Shown here: positions 8,971-17,178 of the stretch, piece after piece
Numbering within the stretch: position 1 is the stretch's first letter
How the letters are laid out: every line of letters starts with the position of its first letter
Origin: Betaproteobacteria bacterium
GTDB taxonomy: Bacteria > Pseudomonadota > Gammaproteobacteria > Burkholderiales > Usitatibacteraceae
NCBI GenBank assembly: GCA_016791265.1
Contig: JAEUMY010000024.1
Location: 104,732-168,731, forward strand
DNA: 64,000 nt
Reading direction: 5' to 3'
Program-made: the position numbers and the translations under genes
The notes under the pieces: model-generated
What the model was told of the DNA's origin: nothing
The model's input: the letters and a program-made list of their open reading frames with translations, nothing else
Database searches by the model: none

Positions 8971-9807
8971 ATGGACGCGAGCATCCAATCCCCCATCCCC
9001 GTCACCTGTGACGGCAATCTGGTCGAAATCCGCGACCTGCACTTCGCCTACGGCAAGCACACCATCTTTCGCGGCATCAATCTCGACCTGCCGCGCGAAA
9101 AGGTTGTCGCCATCCTCGGCCCCTCGGGGTGCGGCAAGAGCACCTTGCTGGGTCTGATTGGCGGACAGTTGAAACCGGCGCGCGGCACGGTCACGGTGTG
9201 CGGCCGCAACGTGCATGCGCTGGAGACGGAAGACCTGTACGCGCTACGCCGCGAAATGGGCATGATGTTCCAGCAAGGCGGATTGTTCAGCGATCTGACC
9301 GTGTTCGAGAACATCGCGTTTCCGCTGCGCGAACATACCAAGTTGCCGGAAGACATCATTCGCGACATCGTGCTGATGAAGCTGAACGCCGTGGGTCTGC
9401 GCGGCGCGCATCCCATGCGCACCGGCGACCTTTCCGGCGGCATGTCGCGCCGTGTGGCGCTGGCGCGGGCCATCGCGATGGACCCGCAGCTCATCATGTA
9501 CGACGAACCCTTCGCGGGGCTGGACCCGATTTCGCTCAACGTGGTGGCGCATCTCATCCGCACATTGAATGACGCATTGAATGCGTCCTCGATCATCGTG
9601 ACCTACGACGTGCCGGAAGCGATGAAGTCGGCGGAGTATGTCTATCTCATCAACGAAGGCGTGGTCGCGGCGGAAGGCACGCCGGAATCACTGCGCGCGT
9701 CGACCGATCCATTCGTGGTGCAGTTCCTGAATGCGCAGCCCGATGGTCCCGTCGGATTCCACTGGCCGGCGCCGCCGATCGAGAAGGACTTGCGGCTGGC
9801 GTCGTAG
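8971..9807 (+). CDS. mlaF: MlaF-like ABC transporter ATP-binding protein, without adjacent permease
   Basis: The 278-residue ATPase has Walker A GPSGCGKST, a Q-loop, signature LSGGM and Walker B LIMYDEPFAGLD. The FQQGGLFSDLTVFENIAFPLREHT stretch is characteristic of the MlaF/Mce-type phospholipid-transport ATPases that keep the outer membrane asymmetric. The usual H-loop histidine after Walker B is a tyrosine here (IIVTYDVPEA). MlaF genes normally lead mlaEDCB. Here no mlaE follows: the gene is followed two bases later by a palindrome copy and then the convergent ettA. It may work with components encoded elsewhere. Confidence 0.8.
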   Translation: MDASIQSPIPVTCDGNLVEIRDLHFAYGKHTIFRGINLDLPREKVVAILGPSGCGKSTLLGLIGGQLKPARGTVTVCGRNVHALETEDLYALRREMGMMFQQGGLFSDLTVFENIAFPLREHTKLPEDIIRDIVLMKLNAVGLRGAHPMRTGDLSGGMSRRVALARAIAMDPQLIMYDEPFAGLDPISLNVVAHLIRTLNDALNASSIIVTYDVPEAMKSAEYVYLINEGVVAAEGTPESLRASTDPFVVQFLNAQPDGPVGFHWPAPPIEKDLRLAS

Positions 9808-9809
9808 TT

Positions 9810-9821
9810 GCGAATATTCGC
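9810..9821. repeat. GCGAATATTCGC palindrome, intergenic copy
   Basis: Within the 16-bp palindrome TTGCGAATATTCGCAA, the core begins 3 bases after the mlaF stop, between convergent genes. Confidence 0.95.
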
Positions 9822-9929
9822 AATCAGCGGGGTCACGAACACGACCTAGCGAATCGACAATCGGAGCAACGCCCACACACCGGGGTCGCATCCCCGCGAG
9901 CGGGGCACCTGCTCTTCCCTTGGCGGGCG

Positions 9930-11594
9930 TTACTTCAACGCTTTGTAGCGCAACCGATGCGGCGCAGCACCTTCTTCGCCGAGGCGGCGCTTCTTGTCGT
10001 CCTCGTATTCGCGATAGTTGCCGTTGTAGAACACCCACTGCGAGTCGCCTTCGCAGGCGAGGATGTGGGTCGCGATGCGATCCAGGAACCAGCGGTCGTG
10101 CGAGATCACCATGACGCAGCCGGCGAACTCCAGCAGCGCATCTTCCAGGGCGCGGAGCGTTTCCACGTCAAGGTCGTTGGAGGGTTCGTCCAGCAGCAGC
10201 ACGTTGCCGCCCTTCAGCAGCGTGATGGCCAGATGCAGACGACCGCGTTCACCGCCGGACAAGGCACCCACAAGCTTCTGCTGGTCACCGCCCTTGAAGT
10301 TGAAGCGGCCGATGTAGGCGCGCGACTGCATCTCGAATCGGCCGACGGTGAGAATGTCCTGTCCATTGGAGACGGCTTCCCACACGTTCTTGTCGTTGGG
10401 CAGCTTGTCGCGGGTCTGGTCGACAAAGGCGAGATTGACTGTCGGGCCGATGACCACTTCGCCGGCGTCCGGTTTCTCGCTGCCGTTGATCATGCGGAAC
10501 AGCGTGGACTTGCCCGCGCCGTTGGGGCCGATGATGCCGACGATGGCACCGGGCGGAATCTTCATCGACAGGTTGTCGATGAGCACGCGGTCGCCGAAGG
10601 ACTTGGTGACGTTCTTGAACTCGATGACCTCGTTGCCCAGGCGCTCGCCCACGGGGATGAAGATTTCCTGGGTTTCGTTGCGCTTCTGGTATTCGTAGCT
10701 GGACAGTTCCTCGAAGCGGGTGAGGCGGGCCTTGCTCTTGGCCTGGCGGCCCTTGGCGTTCTGGCGCACCCATTCCAGTTCCTTCTTCAAGGCCTTCTGG
10801 CGCGCGGATTCGCCCGACTCTTCCTGCTTCAGGCGCTTTTCCTTCTGGTCCAGCCAGTCGGAGTAGTTGCCCTTCCACGGAATGCCCGCACCGCGGTCGA
10901 GTTCCAGGATCCACTCGGCGGCGTTGTCAAGAAAGTAGCGGTCATGGGTCACGGCAACCACCGTACCGGGGTAGCGGGTCAGGAATTGCTCCAGCCAATC
11001 CACCGACTCGGCATCCAGGTGGTTGGTGGGTTCGTCCAGCAGCAGCATGTCCGGCTTGGACAGCAGCAGGCGGCAGAGCGCCACCCGGCGCTTCTCGCCG
11101 CCCGAGAGATTTTTGATGACCGCATCCCAGGGCGGCAGGCGCAGCGCGTCGGCGGCGATTTCAAGCTGGGTCTCGGTGTTGTCGCCGCCACCGGCCGCGA
11201 TGATGGCTTCCAGCTCGGCCTGCTCGGCGGCCAACTTGTCGAAATCGGCGTCCGGCTCGGCATACGCCGCGTAGACGGCGTCCAGACGGGCCTTGGCCTG
11301 CAGCACGCCACCGATACCCTCTTCCACCGCCTCCCGCACGGTCTGCTCGGGGTTCAGCTGCGGCTCCTGCTTGAGGTAGCCGATCTTGAGATCGGGCATG
11401 GGCAACGCTTCGCCCTCGATCTCCTTGTCCTCGCCGGACATGATTTTCAGCAGCGTGGACTTGCCGGCGCCGTTCAGTCCCAGCACGCCGATCTTGGCGC
11501 CGGGGAAGAAGGACAGCGAAATGTCTTTGAGAATCTGGCGCTTGGGCGGAACAATCTTGCCCACGCGGTTCATCGTGAATACGTACTGAGCCAT
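9930..11594 (-). CDS. ettA: Energy-dependent translational throttle protein EttA (ABC-F)
   Basis: This 554-residue soluble protein has two ABC cassettes: Walker A GLNGAGKST and GPNGAGKST, signatures LSGGE in each, and Walker B LLLDEPTNHLDAESVDWLE and LLLDEPSNDLDVETLRALE. A charged linker (SARQKALKKELEWVRQNAKGRQAKSKARL) contains the arm and P-site tRNA-interaction motif region of ABC-F proteins. There are no membrane segments. EttA binds the ribosomal E site and gates the first elongation step according to ADP/ATP level. The length and N-terminus (MAQYVFTMNRVGKIVPPKRQIL) match the EttA subfamily closely. It is a single gene, convergent with mlaF and divergent from the next gene. Confidence 0.96.
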   Translation of the reverse strand: MAQYVFTMNRVGKIVPPKRQILKDISLSFFPGAKIGVLGLNGAGKSTLLKIMSGEDKEIEGEALPMPDLKIGYLKQEPQLNPEQTVREAVEEGIGGVLQAKARLDAVYAAYAEPDADFDKLAAEQAELEAIIAAGGGDNTETQLEIAADALRLPPWDAVIKNLSGGEKRRVALCRLLLSKPDMLLLDEPTNHLDAESVDWLEQFLTRYPGTVVAVTHDRYFLDNAAEWILELDRGAGIPWKGNYSDWLDQKEKRLKQEESGESARQKALKKELEWVRQNAKGRQAKSKARLTRFEELSSYEYQKRNETQEIFIPVGERLGNEVIEFKNVTKSFGDRVLIDNLSMKIPPGAIVGIIGPNGAGKSTLFRMINGSEKPDAGEVVIGPTVNLAFVDQTRDKLPNDKNVWEAVSNGQDILTVGRFEMQSRAYIGRFNFKGGDQQKLVGALSGGERGRLHLAITLLKGGNVLLLDEPSNDLDVETLRALEDALLEFAGCVMVISHDRWFLDRIATHILACEGDSQWVFYNGNYREYEDDKKRRLGEEGAAPHRLRYKALK

Positions 11595-11816
11595 GAGGAT
11601 TTCTTCTGGGAAAACAGGGGTGGAACGGAACTGACGGAAACGCGGATCCGCAGGAAGACGCGAAGCTTACCGGAATTGGCGTCCGGCCTCCCGCTTATCA
11701 GCCCTATTCGCAGGCCGTCGCCAGCATTGGCTTGTCATCACATTGCAACAATGTGACGGTATTTTTCCCCACAATAAATAGAAAAAGATCACAACAACAA
11801 GAAGAAAGGAAAAACC
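11595..11816. promoter_or_regulatory. Divergent promoter region ettA / glycine-rich protein
   Basis: This 222-base gap is AT-richer than its surroundings near 11736-11815, with an inverted TCACATTGCAACAATGTGA (11738-11756). That is a perfect 9-bp inverted repeat with a single central base, just upstream of an A/T-rich stretch and the ATG at 11817. It is a plausible operator for the plus-strand gene. No -35/-10 pair was assigned with confidence. Confidence 0.4.
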
Positions 11817-12506
11817 ATGAAATACCTCAACATCCTTATCCCCGTCGCTCTCCTCCTCGTCGTCATCCTTGCGGTGATGGCGGCGGCCTGGTGGTACCGC
11901 GTGAAAGCGCGGCGCCGCACCTTCATCGAGCAATACCGGTTCCCCGCCCTGCTCCGCTCGAAAATCCTGTTCAAGCATCCCGACCTCTCCGAGAACCAGA
12001 TGTTTCACGTGCTGGAAGGGCTGCGCCAGTTCTTCCTCATCTGTGCCATCGCCAACGCGGTGCAGCGCAAACGCAGCTTCGGCATGCCCTCGCAGATCGT
12101 CGACGACGCCTGGCACGAGTTCATCCTCATGTCCCGCGAATATTCGCGGTTCTGCGACCAGGCCTTCGGCGGCTACCTGCATCACACGCCGGCCGGCGCC
12201 GGTGACGAGCCGCCTGAAAAGGGTCTGCTGCGCACACTGCACCAGCTCAAGTCCGAGCATGCCAATCACGCAGGCTGGGCCATGCTGGGCGGCATTCCCC
12301 TGCTCTTCGCGCTCGACAAGGCGATGGCGGTCGAAGGCGGGCAACACTACGACCAGGCCGCGATGAACGAACTGGAGCAGAAACGCCAGCAGTGGCTGCA
12401 GGCCGGCGGTGACGTCAGCATCGAACTGGGCGGTCTGCACGGCGATGGCGACGGCTGCAGCGGCGGCGATGGTGGCGGGGGCTGCGGCGGCGGTTGCGGG
12501 AGCTAG
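11817..12506 (+). CDS. Glycine-rich-domain (GRDP/DUF1399-like) membrane-anchored protein
   Basis: The 229-residue product has one N-terminal membrane anchor (about residues 4-27). A cytoplasmic domain follows with VDDAWHEFILMSREYSRFCDQAFGGYLHHTP, the conserved D-WH-----Y--FC----G---HH core of glycine-rich-domain proteins. The last 25 residues are almost pure Gly/Cys/Asp (GDGCSGGDGGGGCGGGCGS), a tail seen in several membrane-anchored bacterial proteins whose function is unknown. AGGAAA precedes the ATG. The palindrome copy in this gene encodes the Arg-Glu-Tyr-Ser-Arg of the conserved core, so there the repeat has been accommodated in a conserved motif. Confidence 0.75.
   Translation: MKYLNILIPVALLLVVILAVMAAAWWYRVKARRRTFIEQYRFPALLRSKILFKHPDLSENQMFHVLEGLRQFFLICAIANAVQRKRSFGMPSQIVDDAWHEFILMSREYSRFCDQAFGGYLHHTPAGAGDEPPEKGLLRTLHQLKSEHANHAGWAMLGGIPLLFALDKAMAVEGGQHYDQAAMNELEQKRQQWLQAGGDVSIELGGLHGDGDGCSGGDGGGGCGGGCGS
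12136..12147. repeat. GCGAATATTCGC palindrome, inside glycine-rich-protein gene
   Basis: Exact core extended to the 16-bp palindrome CCGCGAATATTCGCGG; read as Arg-Glu-Tyr-Ser-Arg. Confidence 0.95.
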
Positions 12507-12610
12507 GCGAGGGCCTGTTAGGATTCGGCCTGCGCCGCGACGCATGTGCGGCGCATCCGAGGTATCAAGGGGTGCGTAAGCATTCCGAACCGTCCACAAC
12601 CGGAGCACCC

Positions 12611-13480
12611 ATGCCACATCGTTTTCTTGTTGCCGCATTCACCCTTGCCATTGCCCTTGCCGGTCTGTCCGCAAACGCTCAGACGCTGCGCTTTGGTGTC
12701 GGCCTTTTCCAGCCGGACAAGGAAAAGAATGACGCCACCTACAAGCCGCTGGCGGACTACCTTGCGAAGAAGTTGGGCCGCGAGGTCAAGCTCTACACGG
12801 TGGATAGCTGGGAAGGTCTCGCCAAATCGCTGGCCGCCGGCGAAACCGACATTGCGCTGATGGGCCCGTGGGGCTATGTGCTGGCCAATCATCAGGCCGG
12901 GGCTGAGGCCGTCTCAACCATCCTCTACGAAGGCAAGCCCGAGTACTTCGCCATCATGATCACGCACCCCAAGTCGGGCATCAACAAGATCGAGGACATG
13001 AAGGGCAGGACGTTCGCGTTCGGTGACAAGGGCTCGACCTCGGGCTATCTCATCCCCTTCCACGAGTTCCAGAAGCGCGGCATTGATCCGGAGAAATTCT
13101 TTTCCAAGGTGCTGCACACCAAGCACCAGGCCATCGAGACCCAGGTCACGCGCGGCGAGCTGGATGCCGGCGCGGACTACAACCGCAATCGCGATGCCAT
13201 GATTGATCAAGGCCTCATCAAGGCGGCCGACTCGAAAATCATCTGGACCTCCGCGCCGCTGCCGAATGATGCCGTGGCCGTGAGTGCGGACCTCTACAAG
13301 GACAAGGCCTTCGTCGCCAAGCTGCAAGCCGCGCTGGCCAGCGTGGGCGAGGCATTGAAGACGCAGCCCAATCTCCTGCCGAAGAGCTACACCGGCTTCG
13401 TCACCCAGGACAACCGCTTCTACGCACCCATCCGTGACGCCGGCCTCGCGACGGGCAAGCTGACACCGGCCAAGCGCTGA
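12611..13480 (+). CDS. phnD: Phosphonate/phosphite ABC transporter substrate-binding protein (PhnD-like)
   Basis: The 289-residue periplasmic binding protein has a signal peptide (MPHRFLVAAFTLAIALAGLSANA). The mature part begins LRFGVGLFQPDKEKNDATYKPLADYLAKKLG and contains the family features ALMGPWGYVLA, FAFGDKGSTSGYLIPF and DAGADYNRNRDA that line the phosphonate/phosphate-analogue pocket. The ATG at 12611 is the start that gives the signal peptide. The permease phnE follows after 50 bases with a palindrome copy between them. No phnC ATPase gene is present nearby, and specificity (phosphonate, phosphite, or another oxyanion) is not determinable. Confidence 0.85.
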   Translation: MPHRFLVAAFTLAIALAGLSANAQTLRFGVGLFQPDKEKNDATYKPLADYLAKKLGREVKLYTVDSWEGLAKSLAAGETDIALMGPWGYVLANHQAGAEAVSTILYEGKPEYFAIMITHPKSGINKIEDMKGRTFAFGDKGSTSGYLIPFHEFQKRGIDPEKFFSKVLHTKHQAIETQVTRGELDAGADYNRNRDAMIDQGLIKAADSKIIWTSAPLPNDAVAVSADLYKDKAFVAKLQAALASVGEALKTQPNLLPKSYTGFVTQDNRFYAPIRDAGLATGKLTPAKR

Positions 13481-13489
13481 AGCGGTAGC

Positions 13490-13501
13490 GCGAATATTCG
13501 C
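13490..13501. repeat. GCGAATATTCGC palindrome, between phnD and phnE
   Basis: Exact 12-mer, 9 bases after the phnD stop and 29 bases before the phnE start. Confidence 0.95.
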
Positions 13502-13530
13502 AACGCCCAGCGTCGCCTCAGCACCAAGCA

Positions 13531-14388
13531 ATGACCTCTTCCCGGCGGCGCCTCTACCTGGCCGCCTACGCCCTGCTCCTCATCGCGTGCATGTGGAGCC
13601 TCGTCGCGGCGGGCGATCTCTCGCTGGGGCGCAAGCCCTGGGAGAACTTCGCCCGAACCGCGAGCGAGCTGTCGCGCCCGAGCTTCGTGGACCTCTGGTT
13701 CGGCAATCCGGCGCTGGAGTTCAAGTCCGATGACGGCCGCGTGCTGCGCGTGGAAAATCAGCAGGAGAGCGAAGCGCGTTTTCTGAAAGGCCTCGCCCGC
13801 GCCGTGTGGGACACGCTGAAGATCGCCACACTCGGCTCGCTCCTCGCCGCGCTGATGGCCGTGCCCTTCGGCATCGCGCTCGCGCGCAACATGAAGGCGC
13901 CGCGACCCGTGGCCATCGTCGCCAAGTTCATCCTGGACGTATGCCGCTCGATCCACTCGCTGGTGTTTGGTCTCATCTTCGTCGGCATCGTGGGCCTGGG
14001 GCCGACCGCCGGCATTCTCGCCATCGCGGTTCACTCCATGGGCACCTACGGCAAGCTCTATGCGGAAGCCATCGAGACCATGGACCAGACGCTTTACGAA
14101 GCCGGACTCGCCATGGGTGCGACCCCCATGCAGGCGCTGACCGGCGCGCTGTGGCCGGCCGTGTTGCCGCAGTGGCTGTCGTCGCATCTCTACATCTGGG
14201 AATACAACGTGCGCGATTCCACCGTGCTGGGCCTCATCGGTGCGGGCGGGCTGGGCTTGCTGGTGAGCGAAGCCGTGTCGCTCTTCCAGTGGGGACGGCT
14301 CGCGACCATTCTCATCGCCATCGTCGCCATGGTCATCGCCTTTGACGCGCTTTCTCGCCGTCTGCGACGCGACCTGCTGGGACGGTAA
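13531..14388 (+). CDS. phnE: Phosphonate-type ABC transporter permease (PhnE-like)
   Basis: The 285-residue inner-membrane permease has about six membrane segments. The EAA loop that docks the ATPase reads EAGLAMGATPMQALTGALWPAVLPQ, with the invariant Gly. The C-terminal part (EYNVRDSTVLGLIGAGGLG) is typical of PhnE. It would move the substrate bound by PhnD across the inner membrane. The order phnD-phnE lacks the usual phnC, so an ATPase must be supplied from elsewhere or the system is incomplete. Confidence 0.88.
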   Translation: MTSSRRRLYLAAYALLLIACMWSLVAAGDLSLGRKPWENFARTASELSRPSFVDLWFGNPALEFKSDDGRVLRVENQQESEARFLKGLARAVWDTLKIATLGSLLAALMAVPFGIALARNMKAPRPVAIVAKFILDVCRSIHSLVFGLIFVGIVGLGPTAGILAIAVHSMGTYGKLYAEAIETMDQTLYEAGLAMGATPMQALTGALWPAVLPQWLSSHLYIWEYNVRDSTVLGLIGAGGLGLLVSEAVSLFQWGRLATILIAIVAMVIAFDALSRRLRRDLLGR

Positions 14389-14414
14389 ACTACGCATTCA
14401 ACAGGAGAAAACCC

Positions 14415-15311
14415 ATGGCGAATATTCGCAAAGTACTCTTTCCTCTGCTGCTGTCTCTCGCTCTGCCAGCCGCTGCCCAACTGGACTTCTCCAAAATTGA
14501 AGTCAAAACCACCAAGCTCAACGACACCACCTACATGCTGATCGGCGAGGGTGGCAATCTCGGCCTCTCGGTCGGCCCGGATGCCGTCTTCCTGATCGAC
14601 GACCAGTACGCGCCGATGACCCCCAAGATCACCGCCGCAATCAAGGCCATCACCGACAAACCGGTCAAATTCGTGGTCAATACCCACTGGCACGGTGACC
14701 ACACCGGCGGCAACGAGAATTTCGGCAAGGCCGGCGCCATCATCGTGGCCCATGACAATGTGAGGAAGCGCATGAGCACGCAACAGGTGCTGGCCTTTTT
14801 CAACATGACGGTTCCGCCCTCCCCCAAGGAGGCGCTGCCCGTCATCACCTTTGGTCTGGACACGACTTTCCACCTCAATGGCGACGAGATCAATGTCTTT
14901 CATGTTCCCAACGCCCACACCGATGGCGACGCCATCGTGCATTTCCGCAAGGGCAATATCATTCACATGGGTGACCTCTACTTCAACGGCCTGTATCCCT
15001 TCATCGACTCGGCCAGCGGCGGCAAGATCGACGGCGTGATCGCGGCGGCGGACCGCGCCCTGGCGCTGGCCAATGATCAAACCAAGATCATCCCTGGCCA
15101 CGGCCCGCTGTCCACCAAGGCGGAACTGAAGGCCTATCGCGACATGCTGGCCACGGTGGCCGGCCGGGTGAAGGCGCAGATCGCCGCCGGCAAGAAGTTG
15201 GAAGAGATCATCGCCGCCAAACCCACCGCCGACTACGACCCCCAATGGGGCGGCGGCTTCATCAAACCCGACAAGTGGACGGAGCTGGTGGCGCGCAACC
15301 TGCTTCCTTGA
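14415..15311 (+). CDS. Secreted metallo-beta-lactamase-fold hydrolase
   Basis: The 298-residue product has a signal peptide directly after the start (MANIRKVLFPLLLSLALPAAA). The MBL-fold zinc motif HWHGDH (NTHWHGDHTGGN), downstream VPNAHTDGDAIVHF, GDLYFNGLYPF and PGHGPLS supply the remaining His/Asp ligands. This places it among periplasmic MBL hydrolases related to subclass B beta-lactamases, but substrate is not determinable. AGGAG lies before the ATG (14402-14406). The palindrome occupies codons 2-5, encoding the n-region of the signal peptide. Confidence 0.82.
   Translation: MANIRKVLFPLLLSLALPAAAQLDFSKIEVKTTKLNDTTYMLIGEGGNLGLSVGPDAVFLIDDQYAPMTPKITAAIKAITDKPVKFVVNTHWHGDHTGGNENFGKAGAIIVAHDNVRKRMSTQQVLAFFNMTVPPSPKEALPVITFGLDTTFHLNGDEINVFHVPNAHTDGDAIVHFRKGNIIHMGDLYFNGLYPFIDSASGGKIDGVIAAADRALALANDQTKIIPGHGPLSTKAELKAYRDMLATVAGRVKAQIAAGKKLEEIIAAKPTADYDPQWGGGFIKPDKWTELVARNLLP
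14418..14429. repeat. GCGAATATTCGC palindrome at the start of the MBL gene
   Basis: Exact core starting immediately after the ATG; it encodes residues 2-5 (Ala-Asn-Ile-Arg) and would lie within the ribosome-covered part of the mRNA. Confidence 0.95.
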
Positions 15312-15417
15312 GCGCTCCACCCTTTCGCCTTCGAGCACGCGATCGCGGCCCGCTTCGAGCGGGTCGCCGCATTTCAGGGATGCCGCGCTCGGCCCAATTG
15401 CGGTAAGGTTTTCTCCC

Positions 15418-16620
15418 ATGGATACCCTGCCCCTGCTGGACGTCCGCACGCTGTTTTTCGTCCTGATCATGCTGTCGCTGGTGTTGGCGCTGTCGCTCTG
15501 GATCGGCGTCGGTCATCGTTTTCGCGCCGGGCTGGGCTTGTGGGTCATTTCGCTGCTGCTGCAATGCGTCGTCTTCGCGCTCTTCGCCTTGCGCGGCCGC
15601 ATCGGCGAGCTGTGGACGGTCATCCTGCCCAACGGTCTCTTTCTTGTTTGCATCACCCTGAAGGCCGCGGCCATCATGCAGTTCTACGGCCAGCGCATGG
15701 CGCGGAGTTGGCACGTGTTGCCGCCGCTGGTGCTGATGCTGCTCTTCGCGCTCCTGCTGAATCACATCGGCCCGCGCGTGCTGATCGGCAGCATCGCCTA
15801 CTCCGCCGCGCAATTCGCGCTGGCGTGGCTCTCGCTGCACCTCGCCACGCCGGCCACCGTGCAGGCCACGCGGCTCATGGTGATCGGGCTTGTCATTGGC
15901 GCGCTGGCCTTCTTCGCCCGCGCGATGATGGCGCTTCTGAGCCCGCAAGAAGTGAACGACTTGCTGGGGCCAAGCCAGATCCAGGCGGTGAGCTTTCTCC
16001 TCGGGCTCTCGGTGATCCTGATGACCTCCATCGGCTTTTTGCTGCTCTACAAAGAACGCGCGGAGGACGACGCCCAGCGCCAGGCCGCCACCGATCCGCT
16101 CACCGACACCTTCAACCGCCGCATGTTCCTCGAACTCGGGTCGAAGGAAGTCGCGCGAAGCCGCCGCTCGCTGGTGCCGCTCTCGCTCATCATGATGGAC
16201 CTGGACCACTTCAAGAAGGTCAACGACAAGTATGGCCACGCGGCTGGCGACGACGTGCTGCGCCGCTTCGTCGATGTCACCAACATCTGCCTGCGCCGCG
16301 AGGACATGCTGGTCCGCTACGGCGGCGAGGAATTCTGCGTGCTCCTGCCCGAGGTCTCGGACCTGCAGGCCGAGGCGCTGGCCGAACGCATTCGCTACGC
16401 GGTCGAGCACGCCATGTTTCGCTGGCGCGATCAAGCGATTCCCGTGACCGTGAGCATCGGCGTCGCCAGCCTGCGCGGCGAGGAGGATGAAACCCTGGCG
16501 GAGCTCCTGCAACGCGCCGACGAGGCCCTGTACGCCGCCAAGAACGGCGGTCGCAACCGCGTGGTGGTGTGCCCGGAGAACTCGACGCTCGCCATGCTCA
16601 TGCGGAGCCGCGCGGAGTGA
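15418..16620 (+). CDS. Membrane diguanylate cyclase (GGEEF)
   Basis: The 400-residue product has an N-terminal block of six to seven membrane helices (residues 10-215) without recognisable periplasmic domain. A short helix leads into a C-terminal GGDEF domain (about 230-390): ATDPLTDTFNRRMF, DLDHFKKVNDKYGH, VRYGGEEFCVLL. The active-site motif is the functional variant GGEEF, and RRED five residues upstream is a complete RxxD inhibitory site. It predicts c-di-GMP synthesis with product feedback. The stop overlaps the GTG start of the acetyltransferase. Confidence 0.9.
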   Translation: MDTLPLLDVRTLFFVLIMLSLVLALSLWIGVGHRFRAGLGLWVISLLLQCVVFALFALRGRIGELWTVILPNGLFLVCITLKAAAIMQFYGQRMARSWHVLPPLVLMLLFALLLNHIGPRVLIGSIAYSAAQFALAWLSLHLATPATVQATRLMVIGLVIGALAFFARAMMALLSPQEVNDLLGPSQIQAVSFLLGLSVILMTSIGFLLLYKERAEDDAQRQAATDPLTDTFNRRMFLELGSKEVARSRRSLVPLSLIMMDLDHFKKVNDKYGHAAGDDVLRRFVDVTNICLRREDMLVRYGGEEFCVLLPEVSDLQAEALAERIRYAVEHAMFRWRDQAIPVTVSIGVASLRGEEDETLAELLQRADEALYAAKNGGRNRVVVCPENSTLAMLMRSRAE

Positions 16621-17156
16621 GCAATCCGCTGACCTTGCGCGAAGGCGGCGTCGCCGATATCGATGCCGTCGCCGAACTGCACGCCCGCTCTTGGCGGAAG
16701 ACCTATCGCGGACTATTCTCCGACGCGTTCCTCGATGGCCCCGTGTTCGCCGAACGACGCGATCTTTGGACCCGACGGTTGCGCGGCTGGGATCGCGAAC
16801 GCAACGCCGTGCTGCTGGCGGAGTCGCAAGGCGCCCTCGCCGGCTTCGCGGCGATCATGCTCGACACCGAGCCCGAGTGGGGCGCCAGGCTGGACAACCT
16901 GCATGTCGATCCCGACGGCCAGGGACGCGGTGTGGGGCGGTTGCTCATGCAGGCGGCCGGTCGCTGGACGGTCGGCAAGGCGCCCCGGCTGCATCTCATG
17001 GTGTTCGACGGCAACGCCGCCGCGCGCGGCTTCTACGACGAGATGCAAGGCGAGTGCGTGGAACGCCGCGACGTCACCGTGGAAGACGGCACGCGGCTCG
17101 TCGAACTTCGCTATCTGTGGCGGGACTTGAAAGTGCTGACCAACACCCGACGCTGA
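16617..17156 (+). CDS. GNAT-family N-acetyltransferase
   Basis: The 179-residue product is read from the GTG at 16617, which overlaps the cyclase stop (GTGA). The acetyl-CoA-binding motif is VDPDGQGRGVGRLLMQAA (about residues 100-117), followed by HLMVFDGNAAARGFYDEMQGE, the usual beta5/alpha4 region. N-terminal LREGGVADIDAVAELHARSW is also typical. An upstream in-frame ATG at 16569 would extend it into the cyclase coding region, and I reject it. Acceptor substrate unknown. Confidence 0.82.
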   Translation: MSNPLTLREGGVADIDAVAELHARSWRKTYRGLFSDAFLDGPVFAERRDLWTRRLRGWDRERNAVLLAESQGALAGFAAIMLDTEPEWGARLDNLHVDPDGQGRGVGRLLMQAAGRWTVGKAPRLHLMVFDGNAAARGFYDEMQGECVERRDVTVEDGTRLVELRYLWRDLKVLTNTRR

Positions 17157-17164
17157 GCGTGGCT

Positions 17165-17176
17165 GCGAATATCCGC
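17165..17176. repeat. Single-mismatch copy of the palindrome (GCGAATATCCGC)
   Basis: 11 of 12 bases match; it lies in the short gap between the convergent acetyltransferase and hydrolase genes. Confidence 0.6.
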
Positions 17177-17178
17177 GA

